Below are positions 61,236-64,000 of a stretch of DNA of 64,000 nt, in pieces; the first letter of the stretch is position 1; every line of letters starts with the position of its first letter. Position numbers and translations under genes: made by a program. The notes below the pieces were generated by a model that worked only from the letters and a program-made list of their open reading frames with translations, was not told the DNA's origin and made no database searches. Source of the stretch: Rhodoglobus sp. (GTDB taxonomy: Bacteria > Actinomycetota > Actinomycetes > Actinomycetales > Microbacteriaceae); contig JAODAV010000001.1 of the NCBI GenBank assembly GCA_025463605.1, positions 186,001-250,000 on the forward strand, written 5' to 3'.

Positions 61236-61982
61236 TCAGCCCTTCGCCCTTCCCAGACCCAGATAGTGGGCGCGCTCCTCGGGCGAGAATTTCTCGATCG
61301 AGTACCGCAGCGCCGTGCGCGGCATGGTCGACGCGTGCTCATCGAGGAAGGCGATCAGGCGCGCGCGGTCGACGTCGCCCAGGTAGCGCAGCATCCAGCC
61401 CGTCGCCTTGTGGATGAGATCCTCGCGGTCATCGAGCAGCAGCTCGGAGATGGCGATGGCATCGTCGGTCTGACCGGCACGGATGAAGTACCACGTGCTC
61501 ACGATCGCGGTGCGGCGCTGCCACAGGTTCGGCGACTTCGCGAGCTCGTAGAGCACGTCTCGCGGTTTCTCGAAGACGTAGGCGCCGATGACGTAGCGGC
61601 ACGCGACATCGACGAGATCCCAGTTGTTGATGCGGTCGTGTCGGCGCAGGTAGAGATCGAAGAGGTCGGTGCGGCGGGCATCCGGGGTGCGCTTTTTCTT
61701 GGCCTCCTCATTCATGATCGTGAGTGCTCCCGCTCGAGCCTCGTGAATCTCGCTCTCCAACAGCTTCTCGAGTTCGCCGACCGGCATGCCGATGGATGCT
61801 CGTGCGAGGTCGAACACGGTGCCCATGCGCACTCCGATGAACGTGTCGCCCTCGCCGTACTCCCCCGACCCGGTCTTGAAGTAGCGGGCGAACTGCGCGA
61901 CTTGCGCGGGATCGGCGAGCTCGGTGAGCCGGTCGAGGAAGGATGCGGCGGTCAGCTCGGCGCCGTGCTGCTGTTGGGCCAT
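61236..61982 (-). CDS. DNA alkylation repair protein (AlkD-like HEAT-repeat glycosylase)
   Basis: 248 residues from the ATG at 61982; ATGs at 62000 and 62072 are possible, the latter overlapping the alkB-like gene. The helical repeats NNWDLVDVACRYVIGAYVF, WQRRTAIVSTWYFIRAG and LIHKATGWMLRYLGDVDRARLIAFL match the AlkD family, which excises bulky or positively charged alkylated bases. It lies between the alkB-like and PHP genes with almost no spacing. Confidence 0.88.
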   Translation of the reverse strand: MAQQQHGAELTAASFLDRLTELADPAQVAQFARYFKTGSGEYGEGDTFIGVRMGTVFDLARASIGMPVGELEKLLESEIHEARAGALTIMNEEAKKKRTPDARRTDLFDLYLRRHDRINNWDLVDVACRYVIGAYVFEKPRDVLYELAKSPNLWQRRTAIVSTWYFIRAGQTDDAIAISELLLDDREDLIHKATGWMLRYLGDVDRARLIAFLDEHASTMPRTALRYSIEKFSPEERAHYLGLGRAKG

Positions 61983-62059
61983 TGCTGCATCGTGCCCCAT
62001 GAGGCCCGCGCGGCGCAACGCGTTGCCCTCCAACCTCCCGAAGCTGATGCCTCTCGGTG

Positions 62060-62692
62060 TCAGCGCGGCCACACCGGCCGGAACTGCACACTGATACGGG
62101 GACCGACGGCCTGCCTGGTCTTCAGGATGGCGTGCTCGTAGGTGCGCTGACAGCTGCCGCCCATGACGATGAGGTCGCCGTGACCGACCGCGAAGCGTAG
62201 CGACTGCCCACCACCCCTCGGCCGCATCGACAGCGTGCGCTCCGCACCAACCGAGAGGATGGCGACCATCGTGTCGCGGTCGATCGTGCGGCCGACCCGA
62301 TCCCCGTGCCAGGCCACGCTGTCGTCACCCGTGCGGTAGAAGCACAGGCCGGCCGTCTCGAAGACCTGGCCGGGTGGCCGGCCGTAGTGGTCGTTGAGGG
62401 CGTCGCGGGCGCCCTCGAGCACCGGATCGGGGAAGGTCGAGCCGGGCCCGAACCACGATACGAGCCGAGGCACCGCCACCACCCGGTCATACATCTCGCG
62501 CTTGTCGGCCTTCCAGGGCACATCGACGGCGAGCCGCTCGAACAGCGCGTCTGAGTTGGAGAGCCAGCCGGGCCGGAGGTCGATCCAGGCACCGTGCTCG
62601 AGGGGGATGCGCTGCATCATGAGACCGAGCGGACGCAGTTGCGGCTCGGAGGCGATGTCGTCGAACAGTGAGGTCTGGAACGCGATACTCAT
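62060..62692 (-). CDS. AlkB-like Fe(II)/2-oxoglutarate-dependent DNA dealkylase
   Basis: 210 residues. Iron ligands His129 and Asp131 in VAWHGDRVG, and His186 in TYEHAILK; 2-oxoglutarate-binding Arg198 and Arg204 in GPRISVQFRP. It removes methyl groups from 1-meA/3-meC by oxidation. A TATCCT box lies six bases before the ATG, and a perfect SOS palindrome (62712-62727) overlaps the -35/spacer region, so the operon is probably LexA-repressed. First gene of alkB-alkD-PHP. Confidence 0.92.
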   Translation of the reverse strand: MSIAFQTSLFDDIASEPQLRPLGLMMQRIPLEHGAWIDLRPGWLSNSDALFERLAVDVPWKADKREMYDRVVAVPRLVSWFGPGSTFPDPVLEGARDALNDHYGRPPGQVFETAGLCFYRTGDDSVAWHGDRVGRTIDRDTMVAILSVGAERTLSMRPRGGGQSLRFAVGHGDLIVMGGSCQRTYEHAILKTRQAVGPRISVQFRPVWPR

Positions 62693-62698
62693 GTATAG

Positions 62699-62704
62699 AG
62701 GATA
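62699..62704 (-). promoter_or_regulatory. -10 box (TATCCT) of the alkB operon
   Basis: TATCCT on the minus strand, six bases, then the alkB-like ATG at 62692. The expected -35 falls in the SOS box. Confidence 0.55.
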
Positions 62705-62711
62705 GCAATAT

Positions 62712-62727
62712 TCGAACATATGTTCGA
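62712..62727. promoter_or_regulatory. SOS box (LexA site)
   Basis: TCGAACATATGTTCGA is a perfect 16-bp palindrome matching the actinobacterial/Gram-positive LexA site (CGAAC-N4-GTTCG). It lies eight bases upstream of the alkB -10 box and about 95 bp from the divergent manA start. Confidence 0.85.
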
Positions 62728-62821
62728 GTGCGGATTGTGAGGCATGTCGAGCCGTCCTCGGCGGCAAGGCGGTTGGGGAGTAGAGCCCCGACCTCCCATC
62801 ATTGTTCTCATGAGGAAGCCG

Positions 62822-63814
62822 ATGAACCCGCCCGAACCGATCGTGCTGCCGTCCAACCAACCGCGCGACCGGTTCTACCAGGGCGGCAGTCGCATATCCG
62901 ACTTCCGCTCCGAACCGCCCTCCGACCCCCGCACACCCGAGGACTGGGTCGGCTCGACGACAAGCGTGCGTGGTGCGGCTCCCGTGGGCATGACCCGCCT
63001 TCCCGACGGGCGACTACTGGTCGAGGCGCTCGAGGCCGCCCCGATCGAGTGGCTCGGACCTGAGCATGTCGAGCGCTTCGGCGCCGACGCGAAGCTGCTC
63101 GTCAAGCTGCTCGACGCGGGCCAGCGGTTGCCGATCCACGCGCATCCCGACGGTGAATTCGCAGCACGGCACGTCGGAGCCCGGCACGGCAAGGCCGAGG
63201 CCTGGTACATCCTCTCGCCCGGCACCGTGTTCCTGGGCCTCAAAGAAGACGTCGACGACGCCCGGCTGCTCGCACTCGTCGAGGGGCAGCACGCGAGCGA
63301 ACTGCTCGCGCTCATGCACGAGATCGACGTGCGCATCAACGACACGGTCTACGTTCCGCCCGGAGTTCTGCATGCGATCGGGGAGGGAATCCTCCTCGCC
63401 GAGGTGCAGGAGCCGGAAGACCTGTCGATCCTGCTGGAGTGGGAGGGGTACGACCTCGACGGCGCTCGGGACGGGCACCTCGGCCTCGGTTTCGAGCTCG
63501 CTCTCAACGCCGTGGAGACCCGCGGCCGATCGCGTGACGAGGCGCTCGCACTCGTGCGGGCTGCTGCGGACGACGGCCCGGCGCTCGTGCCCGAGGCCGA
63601 CCGCTACTTCCGACTAGACAGGGTGTCGACCGAAGGGGACTTCCCGGCCGGTCTTGCGGTGGTGATCGGACTCGACGGCGAACTGAGCCTCGGCACGGCG
63701 AACGGCGCTGTGCCGCTACGCCGGGGCACCACCGTGCTGGTTCCGTACTCGGCGGGCGGGATGCGCCTCACAGGTGCGGGCACCGCCCTGGTCGCGCGAC
63801 CGCCGCTCGCTTGA
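62822..63814 (+). CDS. manA: Mannose-6-phosphate isomerase, class I
   Basis: 330 residues from the ATG at 62822 (GAGGAAG upstream); an ATG at 62810 is the alternative. Zinc-ligand segments LPIHAHPDGEFA, KAEAWYIL and the cupin motif VPPGVLHAIGEGILLAEVQEPEDLS are present. It interconverts mannose-6-P and fructose-6-P, supplying mannose for glycans (a mannosyltransferase is encoded at 22499). Shorter than the E. coli enzyme (about 390), lacking part of the helical insertion, as in other compact actinobacterial forms. Divergent from the alkB operon. Confidence 0.88.
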   Translation: MNPPEPIVLPSNQPRDRFYQGGSRISDFRSEPPSDPRTPEDWVGSTTSVRGAAPVGMTRLPDGRLLVEALEAAPIEWLGPEHVERFGADAKLLVKLLDAGQRLPIHAHPDGEFAARHVGARHGKAEAWYILSPGTVFLGLKEDVDDARLLALVEGQHASELLALMHEIDVRINDTVYVPPGVLHAIGEGILLAEVQEPEDLSILLEWEGYDLDGARDGHLGLGFELALNAVETRGRSRDEALALVRAAADDGPALVPEADRYFRLDRVSTEGDFPAGLAVVIGLDGELSLGTANGAVPLRRGTTVLVPYSAGGMRLTGAGTALVARPPLA

Positions 63815-63873
63815 TGGTGCCGGCGATCGTCCTCGTGGGCGGGGATTCAGCGCGGAGCTTTGGTGCGAACCTC

Positions 63874-63906
63874 TTGGATGCGCCGCCCTCGACGAACTAA
63901 TACGCT
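63874..63906 (+). promoter_or_regulatory. Candidate promoter of the gene at the right edge
   Basis: TTGGAT (63874-63879) is followed after 18 bp by TAATAC (63898-63903), or after 21 bp by TACGCT (63901-63906). The resulting leader of about 55 bases contains the palindrome ATCGCA-C-TGCGAT (63941-63953) and ends in GGAGGGG before the ATG. Confidence 0.4.
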
Positions 63907-63968
63907 AGTGAATAGACACGCGCACGGGGCTGGGGCGCAGATCGCACTGCGATGGAGTTGGAGGGGAC

Positions 63969-64000
63969 ATGCCCACAAGTTCGCGATGGCGACATAAGGT
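63969..64000 (+). CDS. Start of an unidentified gene, cut by the window edge
   Basis: ATG at 63969 preceded by GGAGGGG at good spacing, then ten codons (MPTSSRWRHK) to the window end. Only the strong ribosome site and the upstream promoter-like sequence support it; nothing can be said about the product. Confidence 0.5.
   Translation, partial: MPTSSRWRHK

Overview
The window comes from a high-GC actinobacterium, most likely a member of the Microbacteriaceae. The evidence is the very high G+C, frequent GTG (and occasional TTG) starts, ATGA/GTGA stop-start overlaps, many TANNNT -10 boxes six bases before a start codon (leaderless transcripts), an actinobacterial SOS box, a protein O-mannosyltransferase, and a class I ribonucleotide reductase with NrdR boxes. 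About 60 genes cover the sequence almost completely. No gap without a gene exceeds 300 bp; the largest is 250 bp, upstream of nrdA. I saw no rRNA, tRNA, CRISPR array, insertion sequence or prophage.

Layout. 1-1023: 5' part of a molybdopterin oxidoreductase gene whose frame is broken. 1058-17025: a large catabolic locus around an IclR regulator (11601). The minus-strand arm holds a dihydrodipicolinate-synthase-like dehydratase, a RidA protein, a PLP desulfhydrase/deaminase, a complete oligopeptide-type ABC importer, a class V aminotransferase-like enzyme and a Gfo/Idh oxidoreductase. The plus-strand arm holds two amidohydrolases, a nitrilase-family hydrolase and an alpha-ketoglutarate-semialdehyde-type dehydrogenase. 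17027-22459: housekeeping genes ispE, a DUF4287-like gene, rsmA, tatD, metG and rsmI. 22499-31050: O-mannosyltransferase, metY, a CoA-binding protein, a membrane polysaccharide synthase paired with a membrane-anchored GH18/CBM protein behind a structured leader, and a rhodanese. 31034-35373: YyaL-like protein, MBL-fold hydrolase, aldo/keto reductase and a RIO-type kinase.

35425-39603 is a GntR-prpD-prpB-prpC methylcitrate operon, followed by hrpA (39791-43540) and a CoA lyase / thiolase / hydroxyacyl-CoA dehydrogenase trio (43580-46348). 46367-49934 encodes ribonucleotide reductase: NrdB has the residues of class Ic (Phe in place of the radical Tyr), and the CxxC tail expected at the end of NrdA lies in a separate 37-codon frame. 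50185-58625 carries two MFS transporters, an FMN reductase, a TetR/membrane-protein pair with operators, an aldo/keto reductase, a small charged protein, a DUF4349 lipoprotein and a luciferase-like monooxygenase. 58802-62692 holds a soluble Ser/Thr kinase with a GAF domain and an alkB-alkD-PHP DNA-repair operon behind a perfect SOS box. manA (62822-63814) and the first codons of another gene close the window.

The propionate operon and the beta-oxidation-like trio fit together as odd-chain or branched-chain carbon catabolism. The first 17 kb looks like one regulon for importing and hydrolysing a nitrogen-containing compound and sending its carbon to 2-oxoglutarate; its substrate cannot be read from the sequence. 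All statements rest on reading the sequence and on recall of protein families. No database search was run.
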